64,000 nt of DNA, taken from NCBI RefSeq assembly GCF_026167545.1, contig NZ_CP110678.1, positions 741,501 through 805,500 on the forward strand, given 5' to 3'. The stretch is from Sphingomonas sp. S1-29 (lineage in GTDB: Bacteria; Pseudomonadota; Alphaproteobacteria; Sphingomonadales; Sphingomonadaceae). The notes beneath the pieces were generated by a model. The model saw only the letters and a program-made list of their open reading frames with translations, searched no databases and was not told the origin of the DNA. This document shows positions 1 to 10,019 of the stretch, piece after piece. The first letter of the stretch is position 1; each line of letters opens with the position of its first letter. Both the position numbers and the translations under genes were made by a program.

Positions 1-207
1 CTTCACGCCATCGGTGCCCTCGGCAACCAGGATTTGCGACACGATGCCTTCGTCGATCGCCTCGAATTCCATCGTCGCCTTGTCGGTTTCGATCTCGGCA
101 AGGATGTCGCCCGATTTGACCGCGTCGCCTTCCTTGACCAGCCACTTGGCCAGCGTGCCCTCTTCCATCGTGGGCGACAGCGCCGGCATCTTCAGTTCGA
201 TCGCCAT
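1..207 (-). CDS. pdhB: Pyruvate dehydrogenase E1 beta subunit, N-terminal lipoyl domain (partial)
   Basis: This is the first 69 codons of a gene that runs off the left edge. It begins [17 protein letters not shown] and contains the lipoyl-attachment loop [11 protein letters not shown], whose Lys carries lipoate. In alphaproteobacteria the E1 beta subunit of pyruvate dehydrogenase carries such an N-terminal lipoyl domain, and it follows pdhA directly, as here, with 1 bp between the pdhA stop and this ATG. E1 beta works with E1 alpha to decarboxylate pyruvate and reductively acetylate lipoate. The fragment alone could also be an E2 (pdhC) N-terminus, since lipoyl domains are interchangeable. 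The position immediately after pdhA favours pdhB. Confidence 0.85.
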   Translation of the reverse strand, partial: MAIELKMPALSPTMEEGTLAKWLVKEGDAVKSGDILAEIETDKATMEFEAIDEGIVSQILVAEGTDGVK

Positions 208-208
208 C

Positions 209-1258
209 TCAATACTTCTCCACCAGGACGTCGGTGTACAATTCGGCCGGAGCGGGCTCGGGGGTCGATTCGGCGAAATCGGCGGCTTCGTTCACCACCT
301 TGCGGATCGCCTGCTCGGTCGCCTTCAATTCGGCCTCGGTCACGCCGATCGCTTCGAGCTCGCGCTTGAGCGCCTCGATCGGGTCGGACTTGTCGCGCAT
401 CGCCTGCACTTCCTCGCGCGAGCGGTATTTCGCCGGATCGGACATCGAATGGCCGCGATAGCGATAGGTCTTCATCTCGAGGATGATCGGCCCCTTGCCA
501 GCGCGGACCCATGCCAGCGCCGTCTCGGCAGCGGCACGGCAGGCGAGTACGTCCATGCCGTCGATCTGCAGCCCCGGGATGCGGAAGCTCTCACCGCGCT
601 TGTAGAGCTGGTCCTCGGCCGACGCGCGGTTGACCGATGTGCCCATCGCGTATTGGTTGTTCTCGATCACGAAGATGATCGGCAGCTTCCACAGCTCGGC
701 CATGTTGAAGCTCTCGTACACCTGGCCCTGGTTCGCGGCGCCGTCGCCGAAATAGGTCAGGCAGACGCCGCCATCCTCGTCATACTTGTGCTTGAACGCA
801 AGCCCGGCGCCGAGCGACACCTGCGCACCGACGATACCGTGGCCGCCGAAGAACTTATGCTCGGTCGAGAACATGTGCATCGACCCGCCCTTGCCCTGCG
901 AGATACCCGCAGCGCGCCCGGTCAGCTCGGCCATGATCACCTTGGGATCGATGCCATAGGCCAGCATATGGCCATGGTCGCGATAGCCGGTGATGACGCT
1001 GTCCTTGCCGGGCTGCAGCGCCGACTGGAGCCCCACCGCGACGGCCTCCTGGCCGATATACAGATGGCAGAAGCCGCCGATCAGGCCGAGGCCATAGAGC
1101 TGGCCGGCCTTTTCCTCGAAGCGGCGGATCAGCAGCATCTGCTGGTAGAAATCGAGAAGCTCTTCTTTCGAGGCTTCGTAGCGCGTGGGCTGTTCGGGCC
1201 GCTCGCGATTGGGGGTTGCGGGTTCGCTGTTGGCGGTACGCGCCGGTGCCTTGGCCAC
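209..1258 (-). CDS. pdhA: Pyruvate dehydrogenase E1 component, alpha subunit
   Basis: A 349-residue thiamine-diphosphate enzyme subunit that decarboxylates pyruvate as part of the pyruvate dehydrogenase complex linking glycolysis to the TCA cycle. The ThDP/Mg motif begins GDGAANQG near residue 171, and the phosphorylation-loop-like stretch [11 protein letters not shown] lies further on. The open frame continues to 1399, but the upstream part contains unlike sequence. The GTG at 1258 gives the alphaproteobacterial N-terminus (MAKAPART) and has a weak GAGG about 11 nt upstream. The stop sits 1 bp before pdhB, so the two are cotranscribed. Upstream lies the family A repeat, separating it from the ftsB/eno unit. 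Confidence 0.93.
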   Translation of the reverse strand: MAKAPARTANSEPATPNRERPEQPTRYEASKEELLDFYQQMLLIRRFEEKAGQLYGLGLIGGFCHLYIGQEAVAVGLQSALQPGKDSVITGYRDHGHMLAYGIDPKVIMAELTGRAAGISQGKGGSMHMFSTEHKFFGGHGIVGAQVSLGAGLAFKHKYDEDGGVCLTYFGDGAANQGQVYESFNMAELWKLPIIFVIENNQYAMGTSVNRASAEDQLYKRGESFRIPGLQIDGMDVLACRAAAETALAWVRAGKGPIILEMKTYRYRGHSMSDPAKYRSREEVQAMRDKSDPIEALKRELEAIGVTEAELKATEQAIRKVVNEAADFAESTPEPAPAELYTDVLVEKY

Positions 1259-1405
1259 GATCGGATAAACCTCGTTCCTGGGGAGCGGGAAGCAGTGGAG
1301 GCGGCTATAAGCGCGTTTGTCCGGGATGCGCAACGCCGTAGGGGATTTTCCGCGTGTGGGTGGCAGGTGCCGCATATCGTCCGCAGCGTTCTCGGACACC
1401 CTCCC

Positions 1406-1482
1406 CCGTTCGTTTTGAGCGAAGTCGAGAAACGCTGATGAAGCGCCAAGCCCGGTTTCTCGACTTCGCTCGAAACGAACGG
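1406..1482. repeat. Palindromic repeat, family A (copy 1)
   Basis: Two inverted arms of about 29 bp (1406-1434 and 1454-1482), built on GAGCGAAGTCGAGAAAC and its complement and bounded by CCGTTCG/CGAACGG, around a 19-bp centre. The same sequence recurs near 5386, 11211 and 52641. It lies in the 250-bp gap between pdhA and the ftsB-like gene. Apart from it I see nothing in that gap beyond the pdhA leader. It could fold as a long hairpin in transcripts and act as a REP-like element or terminator. Confidence 0.85.
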
Positions 1483-1509
1483 AAAGGCGATACGGTCAGC
1501 TGCGCAAAA

Positions 1510-1833
1510 TCAGTTCAGCGGAACGATGATCTCGTCGGGATGTGCGACGTTCAGTTCCTTGCGGACCAGTTCGTCGACCATGTCGGGGTTTGCGCCGCGC
1601 TGCGGATCGAGCAGCCGCACTTCGTTGCGCAGTTCGGCGCGGCGCTTTTCGAGCGCGGCGAACTCGACCTCCTTGCGCTCGATCTGGCGGGTATATTCGC
1701 GATAGGCGACGACGCCATTGGGGCCGAGCACCGCATAATAGCCGAAGAACCCCATGAAAATGATCGCGAGCGCCGGCATGCCCGCGCTCTGCAGCATCAT
1801 CTGGAGCTTCGATTTCTGGGCGACGCGGAGCAT
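1510..1833 (-). CDS. FtsB/DivIC-like septum formation initiator
   Basis: A 107-residue bitopic membrane protein. It has a short cytoplasmic N-terminus, one membrane segment at about residues 19-38 (MPALAIIFMGFFGYYAVLGP), and then a heptad-rich coiled coil (YTRQIERKEVEFAALEKRRAEL) leading to a short C-terminal domain ending EIIVPLN. This is the FtsB/DivIC layout. FtsB pairs with FtsL and FtsQ in the divisome to activate septal peptidoglycan synthesis. The start at 1833 is preferred over the longer frame because homologues begin a few residues before the membrane segment. It lies 31 bp downstream of enolase on the same strand, the usual eno-ftsB arrangement in proteobacteria, so it is probably cotranscribed. 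Confidence 0.85.
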   Translation of the reverse strand: MLRVAQKSKLQMMLQSAGMPALAIIFMGFFGYYAVLGPNGVVAYREYTRQIERKEVEFAALEKRRAELRNEVRLLDPQRGANPDMVDELVRKELNVAHPDEIIVPLN

Positions 1834-1864
1834 CGCCCAGCTATCGACGCTTACGCTCCGCGAA

Positions 1865-3160
<1,296 letters not shown>

Positions 3161-3235
3161 CTATGTCGGTTGGGACCAGAATGGCGCCGCCGCCTGTATC
3201 GGGTTCGTAGTCGGCGGGCAATTCGTCAGCGTGAT

Positions 3236-3260
3236 GGAACCGCGAAGGCGCCCTGCGGTT
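3236..3260 (+). promoter_or_regulatory. Putative EcfG (general stress response) promoter
   Basis: GGAAC at 3236-3240, a 16-bp spacer, then GGTT at 3257-3260. This matches the alphaproteobacterial EcfG consensus GGAAC-N16/17-cGTT with one change. It lies 29 bp upstream of the ATG at 3289, which also has a good GGAGG ribosome-binding site. The genes it would drive encode small membrane proteins of the type found in stress regulons. The same GGAAC-N16-GGTT arrangement occurs at 50846-50870. Confidence 0.6.
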
Positions 3261-3288
3261 CTTCGTTCGAACGACGGAGGATATCCCA

Positions 3289-3858
3289 ATGGTAGACAAT
3301 ACGAACGGTAGCCAGCCAACCGGCTTCGAACCGCCCAAGCCCACTGCACCGACCGACACGGTCAGCTTCCAGCCCGCACCCAAGCTCGAAACCGCCGGCA
3401 ATGTCGATTTCGACGCCGCGTCGGAGATGGGCTCGAGCGAGGCCAAGCGCACCGCCGCCGAGACGATCAAGGAAGAAGCTAGCAAGCTTGGCAGCCAGGC
3501 GGCCGACAAGGCGCGCTCGTTCGCCGGCGACGGCAAGGCGAAGGCATCGGGCGCGCTCGACGAATTCTCGCGGATGATGAGCGATGCGGCCGACACGGTC
3601 GATGAAAAGCTCGGCGCGCAATATGGCCAATATGCGCGGTCGGCCGCCGACCAGATCGGTGGCTTCGCCGAAACACTCCGTGATAAGGAAGTCGACGAGC
3701 TGCTCGACGATGCCCGCGTCTTCGTCCGCAAGAGCCCGGCGATTGCGATTGGCACCGCTGCAGCGCTCGGCTTCGTGCTGGCGCGGATCATCAAGGCGGG
3801 TGTCGATGGCGTCGCCGACGCGAGCGATCCCACCGTCGGTGGCACTCCGCGCGCGTGA
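3289..3858 (+). CDS. YqjD/ElaB-like membrane-anchored protein
   Basis: A 189-residue protein. The first 55 residues are Pro/Thr-rich and probably disordered. A long Ala/Lys/Glu-rich amphipathic helical region follows (about 50-150, with KRTAAETIKEEASKLGSQAA), then one C-terminal membrane segment (SPAIAIGTAAALGFVLARII). This resembles the DUF883 family (YqjD/ElaB/YgaM), tail-anchored proteins that in E. coli associate ribosomes with the inner membrane in stationary phase. Here that role is only an analogy. GGAGG lies about 8 nt before the ATG. It is the first gene of a four-gene unit behind the EcfG-like promoter. Confidence 0.75.
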   Translation: MVDNTNGSQPTGFEPPKPTAPTDTVSFQPAPKLETAGNVDFDAASEMGSSEAKRTAAETIKEEASKLGSQAADKARSFAGDGKAKASGALDEFSRMMSDAADTVDEKLGAQYGQYARSAADQIGGFAETLRDKEVDELLDDARVFVRKSPAIAIGTAAALGFVLARIIKAGVDGVADASDPTVGGTPRA

Positions 3859-3893
3859 CGCGTTGGGCGACATCGCGAACGGGGAGCGACGGC

Positions 3894-4250
3894 ATGGCGA
3901 TCGGCGGTGACCCGCAACAACCGGGCGTGACCACCTTGGTCGCGCGCACGGTCGAGGATGCCAAGCGCTGGAGTCAGGCCGAGCTCGCCTATTACAAGGC
4001 GTTGGCCGGCGATCGTGGCGGTGATGCTGGGGTTGGCATCGGCTTCGGCGTTGCGGCATTGGCCCTCGCACAAGCCGCACTGATCGCGGCGCTGGTGGGC
4101 ATCGTGCTCACGCTGACCCCGGTGATCGGGCCGGGCTGGGCGACGTTGGTAGTGGTATTTGCCACCCTCGCATTGGCGGGTCTGCTGAGCTGGCTGGCGC
4201 TGGGCAAGCTCCGCCGCGCGACGCGTCCGGTGTCGGACATGACGTCATGA
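3894..4250 (+). CDS. Phage-holin-superfamily-like small membrane protein
   Basis: A 118-residue protein with a soluble amphipathic N-terminal part (about 1-40, including RTVEDAKRWSQAELAYYKAL) and two membrane segments (about 45-72 and 77-100). This is the layout of the former DUF1469 / 'phage holin family superfamily III' proteins, which are chromosomal genes unrelated to lysis. The start at 3894 has GGGAG about 8 nt upstream and is preferred over the in-frame codon at 3855, which lies closer to the preceding gene. The last codons overlap the next gene in an ATGA. It is the second gene of the stress-type unit. Confidence 0.75.
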   Translation: MAIGGDPQQPGVTTLVARTVEDAKRWSQAELAYYKALAGDRGGDAGVGIGFGVAALALAQAALIAALVGIVLTLTPVIGPGWATLVVVFATLALAGLLSWLALGKLRRATRPVSDMTS

Positions 4251-4570
4251 GCGCGAAGGTACAGATGGCGCGGCGCGAAGCCGATGCAGCACGGGCGGTA
4301 TTGGTGGCCGACGTCAACGCCGTCCGCCATGCGCTCACCCCCGCGGTGATCGCCGATCGCGTCAGCGTAAAAGCGGCGACCGCGATCGAGAGCGCCAACA
4401 GCGAAATCCGGGCGCGCCCGGGGGCGGCTGCGGCGGGGCTGGCGGCGGTGCTGCTGTTCGCGGCGCGGCATCGGCTGTTCCGCCGCCGCCGTGCGGTGCA
4501 GCCTGAAGACCAATTGAGCCAGGAATTTCCGACCATCAGCCGGCAGGACGCCGCTAAGCAAGGAATGTGA
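4247..4570 (+). CDS. DUF3618-like protein
   Basis: A 107-residue protein whose N-terminal half (RREADAARAVLVADVNAVRHALTP) resembles DUF3618: an Arg/Ala-rich helix followed by a conserved TP. A short hydrophobic stretch follows at about residues 62-75, then a basic RRRR and a polar tail. The start codon overlaps the preceding stop (ATGA) and its own stop overlaps the GTG in front of the next gene, so translation is coupled along the unit. The molecular function is unknown. DUF3618 proteins commonly sit beside the holin-like and YqjD-like genes seen here, which suggests a shared envelope or stress role. Confidence 0.7.
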   Translation: MSAKVQMARREADAARAVLVADVNAVRHALTPAVIADRVSVKAATAIESANSEIRARPGAAAAGLAAVLLFAARHRLFRRRRAVQPEDQLSQEFPTISRQDAAKQGM

Positions 4571-4572
4571 AC

Positions 4573-5025
4573 ATGACCGACCACGACCACTCGATCGTCG
4601 ATCGTACCAAGGACGCCGCAGCACAGGCATTCGACACGACCAAGGCGCAAACCGCGCTCGCCGTCGACAAGACGCGTGAAACCGTCGTCCATGCGTATGA
4701 CACGACTCGCAAGACCACCGGCGACGCGGTGCATCAGGCAGTCGACGGCATCGAATCGAACCCGCTGGCAGCATTGGTCGGCGGTATCGCAGTCGGCGTC
4801 GCGATCGGCGCGTTGCTGCCGCGCACCCAAGCCGAAGCGCGGCATCTGGGGCCGATTGGCAAGCGCCTGAACGAAAGCGCGAGCGCTGCGGTGCGCGCCG
4901 CACGCGATCAGGGTAAGCAGGAGCTCAGCGGGCTCGTTCCCGACAAGAGCAACGCCAAGGAAAAGGCGGGCTCGGTCGTCGAAGCCGTGATCCAGGCTGC
5001 ACGCAGCGGCGCCAAGACCGTTTGA
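4573..5025 (+). CDS. Helical membrane-associated stress protein (YqjD/ElaB-like)
   Basis: A 150-residue protein. Repeated Thr/Asp/Ala-rich helical units (DTTKAQTALAVDKTRETVVH) are followed by a glycine-rich hydrophobic segment (NPLAALVGGIAVGVAIGALLP, about residues 63-83) and another Ala/Lys-rich helix. Architecture and composition match the first gene of the unit, so the two may interact. AAGGA lies 9 nt before the ATG at 4573. An alternative GTG at 4567 overlaps the preceding stop but would be too close to that site. It is the last gene of the four-gene unit, and a hairpin follows at 5068. Confidence 0.7.
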   Translation: MTDHDHSIVDRTKDAAAQAFDTTKAQTALAVDKTRETVVHAYDTTRKTTGDAVHQAVDGIESNPLAALVGGIAVGVAIGALLPRTQAEARHLGPIGKRLNESASAAVRAARDQGKQELSGLVPDKSNAKEKAGSVVEAVIQAARSGAKTV

Positions 5026-5067
5026 ACCCTGGCTGCGCCGCGGTGCAGCATCTGACGGGTTGAGGAT

Positions 5068-5096
5068 TTCGCCCCGTGCTTTATGCGCGGGGCGAA
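5068..5096 (+). terminator. Possible terminator hairpin after the stress unit
   Basis: A 9-bp perfect stem, TTCGCCCCG (5068-5076) with CGGGGCGAA (5088-5096), an 11-nt loop, then TTTG. The T-run is short, so termination would be weak. It lies between the end of the stress unit and the DUF4170-like gene and could instead fold in the leader of the latter. Confidence 0.45.
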
Positions 5097-5122
5097 TTTG
5101 CAACAACCGGAAGGCCCAAGCG

Positions 5123-5353
5123 ATGAGCAAGCTGCATCTGGTGTTCGGCGGCCGCGTGGCTGATCCGCGGACGCTCGATTTCAACGATCTGGAGACGATC
5201 GACATCGTCGGGGTCTTCGCCGACTATGCGAGCGCCGAAAAGGCCTGGCGCGGCGCCGCCCAGCGGACCGTCGACGATGCCGAGATGAAATATGTCGTGG
5301 TGCATCTGCACCGGCTGCTCGAGCCCGATCGCGAATTGGTTCGGGGGGTTTGA
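5123..5353 (+). CDS. DUF4170-like small protein
   Basis: A 76-residue soluble protein beginning MSKLHLVFGGRVADP and containing VGVFADYASAEKAWRGAAQ. The pattern fits DUF4170, an uncharacterised alphaproteobacterial family in which an N-terminal strand and a conserved helix are followed by VVVHLHRLL. The ATG at 5123 is chosen because homologues begin at this point and GGAAGG lies about 11 nt upstream. The function is unknown. It converges with the rhomboid gene, and the family A repeat lies between them. Confidence 0.75.
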   Translation: MSKLHLVFGGRVADPRTLDFNDLETIDIVGVFADYASAEKAWRGAAQRTVDDAEMKYVVVHLHRLLEPDRELVRGV

Positions 5354-5385
5354 ACCAAGGGGCGGGTCCCACCGCCCCAACGCTT

Positions 5386-5469
5386 CCCGTTCGTTTCGAG
5401 CGAAGTCAAGAAACCGCTAACAGCGCCGCTCGGTGAAACCGTTTCTCGACTACGCTCGAAACGAACGGG
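5386..5469. repeat. Palindromic repeat, family A (copy 2)
   Basis: Inverted arms CCCGTTCGTTTCGAGCGAAG and its complement, separated by a short centre that itself contains a small palindrome (AACAGCGCCGC region). It lies between the convergent DUF4170-like and rhomboid genes, the typical position of REP-like elements, and could terminate both transcripts. One arm has single-base differences (GTCAAG, CTACGC) from copies 1 and 4. Confidence 0.85.
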
Positions 5470-5484
5470 TCGGGGACTCCAGCA

Positions 5485-6123
5485 TCAAGCCTCGCGCCAC
5501 TGCCACTCGAGCAACGGCCGAACCAGCACCACGCCAGCGATAAACCCGCCGACATGCGCCGCCGCCGCAATCGGCGAGTCGGTCCCCGCTGTCAGAAACC
5601 CGATCAGCAGGTTGATCGCGGTCCACGCCCCAATTAGCCACATGATCTGCACCATACGCGGCGAGAACGGCCCGATCGCGCCGGTGCGCTGGCGCCCGTA
5701 CAGGATCGCGTACGCCCCGACGATTGCCGACACCGCACCGCTCGCACCGATCATCGGTTGGGTCGAATTCGGATCAAGCAGCCAGTGCGCGGCGACAGAC
5801 GCAACGGCTCCGACCAGATACAGCGCGAGTATCCCGCGCGTGCCGATCGCGATCTCGGTCGCCTTCCCGACGATCAGCAGCATCACCATGTTGAACAACA
5901 GGTGGGTGAACCCGCCATGCACCAGCGTGGCACTGAACGGCGTCAGCCATGCCGGCAGCAAGCCGGCGTCGTTGAGAAATGCCGCCTCGGCACCACCGAA
6001 ACGCGCAGGAATGAACCCGGCATATACCGCAGTATAATCGACATTGCCGGTCAGGATCAGCGCCAGGCCGATGAACGCCGTCACCGCCCCGATCGCGGCG
6101 GTGGCGGGCGCCTTTGCGAGCAT
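5485..6123 (-). CDS. Rhomboid-family intramembrane serine protease
   Basis: A 212-residue integral membrane protein with about six membrane segments. The catalytic pair is visible: Ser128 in GASGA (segment 4) and His190 in AHVGG (segment 6). The HGGFTHLLFN loop motif at 69-78 is also present. Rhomboids cleave single-pass membrane proteins inside the bilayer; the substrate here is unknown. The gene starts 5 bp... downstream of the greA stop (6129), so it probably forms an operon with greA and the carAB region. Confidence 0.92.
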   Translation of the reverse strand: MLAKAPATAAIGAVTAFIGLALILTGNVDYTAVYAGFIPARFGGAEAAFLNDAGLLPAWLTPFSATLVHGGFTHLLFNMVMLLIVGKATEIAIGTRGILALYLVGAVASVAAHWLLDPNSTQPMIGASGAVSAIVGAYAILYGRQRTGAIGPFSPRMVQIMWLIGAWTAINLLIGFLTAGTDSPIAAAAHVGGFIAGVVLVRPLLEWQWREA

Positions 6124-6128
6124 CGGTG

Positions 6129-6605
6129 TCAGATGAACTCGATCTTCGACACGACGTAATAGCGATCGCCCGACGGCACCGTCACTTCGACCTCTTCGTC
6201 GACCTTGCGGCCGATCAGCGCGCGGCCCAGCGGCGAGTTATAGCTGATGCGGCCGGTCTTGGCGTCGGCCTCGGTCTGGCCGACGATCTGGTACTTCACC
6301 GGCTTGTCGTCGTCGTCGAGCAGCGTCACCGTCGCACCGAACACAATCTTGTCGCCCGAAAGCTCCTTGGGATCGATGATCTGCGCGCGGCTCAATTTAT
6401 CCTCGATGTCCGACAGCGACGCCTCGATCTGGCCCTGGCGTTCCTTGGCGGCGTGATATTCGGCGTTTTCCGAAAGATCGCCATGCGCGCGCGCTTCCTC
6501 GATCGCATCGACGATCAACGGACGTTCGGCCTTCAACCGCTTGAGCTCGACACTCAGGGTCTCATACCCTTCAGCCAGCATCGGCATCTTTTCCACCGTC
6601 GCCAT
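6129..6605 (-). CDS. greA: Transcription elongation factor GreA
   Basis: A 158-residue protein of normal GreA length. The N-terminal coiled coil begins [20 protein letters not shown] and carries the acidic tip around [18 protein letters not shown]. The C-terminal FKBP-like domain includes [21 protein letters not shown]. GreA stimulates RNA cleavage by backtracked RNA polymerase. It lies between carB (upstream, 76-bp gap) and the rhomboid gene. A small perfect palindrome lies 14 bp before the ATG. Confidence 0.97.
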   Translation of the reverse strand: MATVEKMPMLAEGYETLSVELKRLKAERPLIVDAIEEARAHGDLSENAEYHAAKERQGQIEASLSDIEDKLSRAQIIDPKELSGDKIVFGATVTLLDDDDKPVKYQIVGQTEADAKTGRISYNSPLGRALIGRKVDEEVEVTVPSGDRYYVVSKIEFI

Positions 6606-6618
6606 GTCGTCAATCCTT

Positions 6619-6633
6619 GATAAGTCGCTTATC
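6619..6633 (-). promoter_or_regulatory. Perfect 6-bp palindrome in greA leader
   Basis: GATAAG-TCG-CTTATC, a perfect inverted repeat in the 76-bp carB-greA gap, 14 bp upstream of the greA start. It could be an operator or a short hairpin in the leader. GreA expression is autoregulated in some bacteria, but nothing here proves a link. Confidence 0.3.
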
Positions 6634-6681
6634 GCGCGATCCCGAACGGGTCGCCCGCACCGATGTTCCTGTGGGTTGGGA

Positions 6682-9600
6682 TCAATTGTGCAGTCGCGAA
6701 TAATAGGATTGTAGCGGCCTTACTTCAAGAGATTGTCGCGAAAGTGCCTCCATCGCGCGCGCCGCGGCGACGCTGGCGGTGGCGGTGGTGAAGTACGGTG
6801 TTTTCTGCGCGAGGGCCGAGCGGCGGATATCCGACGAATCCTTGAGCGATTGCCAGCCTTCGGTGGTGTTGAAGATCAGGTCGACGCGCTGGTCGAGAAT
6901 CCGATCGACGATGTGCGGCCGCCCTTGCGCCACCTTGTTGACGCGCTCGACCGCGATCCCCTGCCCGGCCAGGAAATCGGCGGTGCCGGTGGTGGCGATG
7001 ATCGTGAAGCCCAGATCGGCGAGGATCCGCACCCCGGGCAGGATCACCGCCTTGTCGCTCGCCTTCACGCTGACGAATACCGTCCCCTTCGATGGCAGGA
7101 TGGTCCCCGCCCCCAATTGCGCCTTGGCGAAGGCGATCGCGAAATCGGTATCGATCCCCATCACTTCGCCGGTGGACTTCATTTCAGGCGACAGCACCGG
7201 ATCGACCCCGGCAAAGCGGCCCCAGGGGAATACGGCTTCCTTCACCGCGACATGATCGACGCGCCAGTCGATCTTGGGCAGGTCGGCGAGCATCTCGCCC
7301 GCCATCACGCGGGCAGCGATCTTGGCGATCGGCACCCCGATCGCCTTGGCGACGAAGGGCACGGTGCGGCTGGCGCGTGGATTGACCTCGATCAGGTACA
7401 CCACGCCATCCTTCACCGCGAACTGGATGTTCATCAGCCCGCGTACCGACAGCGCGTGCGCGAGCACGACGGTCTGGCGCTCGATCTCGGCGATGATGTC
7501 GGCGGGCAGGCTGTAGGGGGGCAACGAGCACGCGCTGTCGCCCGAATGGACCCCTGCTTCCTCGATATGCTGGAGCACGCCCGCCACCACGACATCGGTG
7601 CCGTCGCAGATCGCATCGACATCGACCTCGATCGCGTCGCGCAGATACTGGTCGATCAATACCGGCGAATTTCCAGACACTTGCACCGCAGTCTGGATAT
7701 AGGATTCGAGCTGCGGCGTGCCGTCGACGATCTCCATCGCGCGCCCGCCGAGCACATAGCTTGGGCGCATCAGCACCGGATAACCGATCCGTTCGGCAAC
7801 CGCGATCGCCTCTTCGCGGCTGCGCGCGATGCCGTTGGCGGGCTGTTGCAGCTTGAGCTTGGCGATCAGCGCGGCGAAGCGCTCGCGGTCCTCGGCCAGG
7901 TCGATCGCGTCGGGGCTGGTGCCGAGGATCGGGATCCCCGCATCCTCGAGCGCCTGCGCCAGGTTGAGCGGGGTCTGGCCACCGAACTGGACGATCACCC
8001 CGACCAGCGTGCCGTTGCTCTTCTCGACCTCGAGGATCTCGAGCACGTCCTCGGCGGTCAGCGGCTCGAAATACAGCCGGTCGCTGGTGTCGTAATCGGT
8101 GCTGACGGTCTCGGGGTTGCAGTTGACCATGATCGTTTCATAGCCGGCATCGGCCAGCGCGAAGCAGGCGTGGCAGCAGCAATAATCGAACTCGATCCCC
8201 TGGCCGATCCGGTTGGGTCCGCCGCCCAGGATCACGATCTTCTTCCGATCGGTGGGCATGCTCTCGCATTCGGGCTCGCCGAAGCTCGGGCCTTCGTAGG
8301 TCGAATACATATAGGGCGTCTTGGCGTCGAATTCGGCGGCGCAGGTGTCGATCCGCTTGAAGACCGGGCGCACGCCCAGCTTGTGGCGCAGTGCGCGCAC
8401 TTCCTTCTCGGTCACGCCGCCGGTCATCGCGACCACCGCCTCGTGGATCAGCCCCGATCCGCGCGCGATCGAGCGTTCGCTGCCGCCGCGCAGGTTCGCC
8501 GATTGCAGCGCAAGATAAGCCAGGCGCTTGTCGCTGAAGCCCATCGCCTTCAACCGGCGCATCCCCGCCGCGTCGCGCGGCAGGCCGCCCGCGCGCACTT
8601 CGTTCTCGGCGAGCACGATCTCCTCGATCCGCGCCAGGAACCAGGGGTCGTATTTGGCGATCGCATGCACCTCGGCAACGCTCATGCCCTCGCGCAGCGC
8701 CTGCGCCGCGACCAGCAGCCGGTCGGGCGTCGCCACCGAAAGCGCCGCCTCGATCTCCGCGCGCGGTGCGCCGACCAGCCGGTCGACATCGTTGAAGCCC
8801 GAAAGCCCGGTTTCGAGCCCGCGCAACGCCTTCTGCATGCTCTCATGGATGCTGCGGCCGATCGCCATGACCTCGCCGACCGATTTCATCGCGGTCGACA
8901 GCACTTCCTCGGCGCCCTTGAACTTCTCGAACGCGAAGCGCGGGATCTTGGTGACGACATAGTCTATCGTCGGCTCGAACGCTGCCGGGGTCGCGCCGGT
9001 GATGTCGTTGGTGATCTCGTCGAGCGTATAGCCGACCGCCAGCTTGGCCGCGACCTTGGCGATCGGGAAGCCGGTCGCCTTGCTCGCCAGCGCCGACGAA
9101 CGCGACACGCGCGGGTTCATCTCGATCACGATCAGCCGGCCATCGGCGGGGTTCACCGCGAACTGGACGTTCGATCCGCCGGTTTCGACGCCGATCTCGC
9201 GCAGCACCGCGATGCTGGCGTTGCGCATGATCTGATATTCCTTGTCGGTCAGCGTCAGCGCGGGCGCGACGGTGATCGAATCGCCGGTATGCACCCCCAT
9301 CGGATCGATATTCTCGATCGCGCACACGATGATGCAATTGTCCGCCTTGTCGCGGACGACCTCCATCTCGAACTCTTTCCAGCCGAGCAAAGATTCCTCG
9401 ATCAGCACCTCGGTGGTGGGGCTGGCATCGAGCCCGCTGCGGACGATCTCGACGAACTCCTCGCGGTTATACGCGACGCCGCCGCCGGTGCCGCCCAGCG
9501 TGAAGCTCGGGCGGATGATCGCGGGCAGCCCGGTATGTTCGAGCGCGGCGAGCGCCTCGTCGACCGAATGCGCGATCGCCGAGCGCGCGCTTTCGAGGCC

Positions 9601-10017
9601 GATCCGGTCCATCGCGTCGCGGAACTTGATCCGGTCCTCGGCCTTGTCGATCGCCTCGGCATCGGCGCCGATCATCTGGACGCCGTATTTCTCGAGCGTG
9701 CCGTCCTGCGCAAGCGCCAGCGCGGTGTTGAGCGCAGTCTGCCCGCCCATCGTCGGCAGGACGGCGTCGGGCCGCTCCTTGGCGATGATCTTGGCAACGA
9801 TCTCGGGGGTGATCGGCTCGACATAGGTGGCGTCGGCCAGGTCAGGATCGGTCATGATCGTCGCCGGGTTCGAATTGACCAGGACGATGCGATAGCCCTC
9901 TTCCTTGAGCGCCTTGATCGCCTGCGTGCCCGAATAATCGAACTCACAGGCCTGGCCGATGACGATCGGCCCCGCGCCGATGACGAGGATCGAGGAGATG
10001 TCGGTGCGTTTGGGCAT
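6682..10017 (-). CDS. carB: Carbamoyl-phosphate synthase large subunit
   Basis: A 1111-residue enzyme making carbamoyl phosphate from bicarbonate, two ATP and ammonia supplied by CarA, for pyrimidines and arginine. It starts [20 protein letters not shown] and contains two duplicated ATP-grasp synthetase halves. Each half has its own [10 protein letters not shown] / [14 protein letters not shown] motif, and a C-terminal MGS-like regulatory domain follows (about the last 130 residues, including [11 protein letters not shown]). It is slightly longer than the E. coli enzyme (1073), as is usual in alphaproteobacteria. The frame is open to 10140, but that part belongs to the upstream unknown gene. 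The ATG lies 2 bp after that gene's stop, so translation is probably coupled. Confidence 0.97.
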   Translation of the reverse strand: MPKRTDISSILVIGAGPIVIGQACEFDYSGTQAIKALKEEGYRIVLVNSNPATIMTDPDLADATYVEPITPEIVAKIIAKERPDAVLPTMGGQTALNTALALAQDGTLEKYGVQMIGADAEAIDKAEDRIKFRDAMDRIGLESARSAIAHSVDEALAALEHTGLPAIIRPSFTLGGTGGGVAYNREEFVEIVRSGLDASPTTEVLIEESLLGWKEFEMEVVRDKADNCIIVCAIENIDPMGVHTGDSITVAPALTLTDKEYQIMRNASIAVLREIGVETGGSNVQFAVNPADGRLIVIEMNPRVSRSSALASKATGFPIAKVAAKLAVGYTLDEITNDITGATPAAFEPTIDYVVTKIPRFAFEKFKGAEEVLSTAMKSVGEVMAIGRSIHESMQKALRGLETGLSGFNDVDRLVGAPRAEIEAALSVATPDRLLVAAQALREGMSVAEVHAIAKYDPWFLARIEEIVLAENEVRAGGLPRDAAGMRRLKAMGFSDKRLAYLALQSANLRGGSERSIARGSGLIHEAVVAMTGGVTEKEVRALRHKLGVRPVFKRIDTCAAEFDAKTPYMYSTYEGPSFGEPECESMPTDRKKIVILGGGPNRIGQGIEFDYCCCHACFALADAGYETIMVNCNPETVSTDYDTSDRLYFEPLTAEDVLEILEVEKSNGTLVGVIVQFGGQTPLNLAQALEDAGIPILGTSPDAIDLAEDRERFAALIAKLKLQQPANGIARSREEAIAVAERIGYPVLMRPSYVLGGRAMEIVDGTPQLESYIQTAVQVSGNSPVLIDQYLRDAIEVDVDAICDGTDVVVAGVLQHIEEAGVHSGDSACSLPPYSLPADIIAEIERQTVVLAHALSVRGLMNIQFAVKDGVVYLIEVNPRASRTVPFVAKAIGVPIAKIAARVMAGEMLADLPKIDWRVDHVAVKEAVFPWGRFAGVDPVLSPEMKSTGEVMGIDTDFAIAFAKAQLGAGTILPSKGTVFVSVKASDKAVILPGVRILADLGFTIIATTGTADFLAGQGIAVERVNKVAQGRPHIVDRILDQRVDLIFNTTEGWQSLKDSSDIRRSALAQKTPYFTTATASVAAARAMEALSRQSLEVRPLQSYYSRLHN

Positions 10018-10019
10018 GT

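Noticed and set aside
3894..4250. Holin-like gene as sign of a prophage
   Set aside because: No phage structural, lysis or integrase genes nearby. The gene sits in a stress-type unit and the family is chromosomal.
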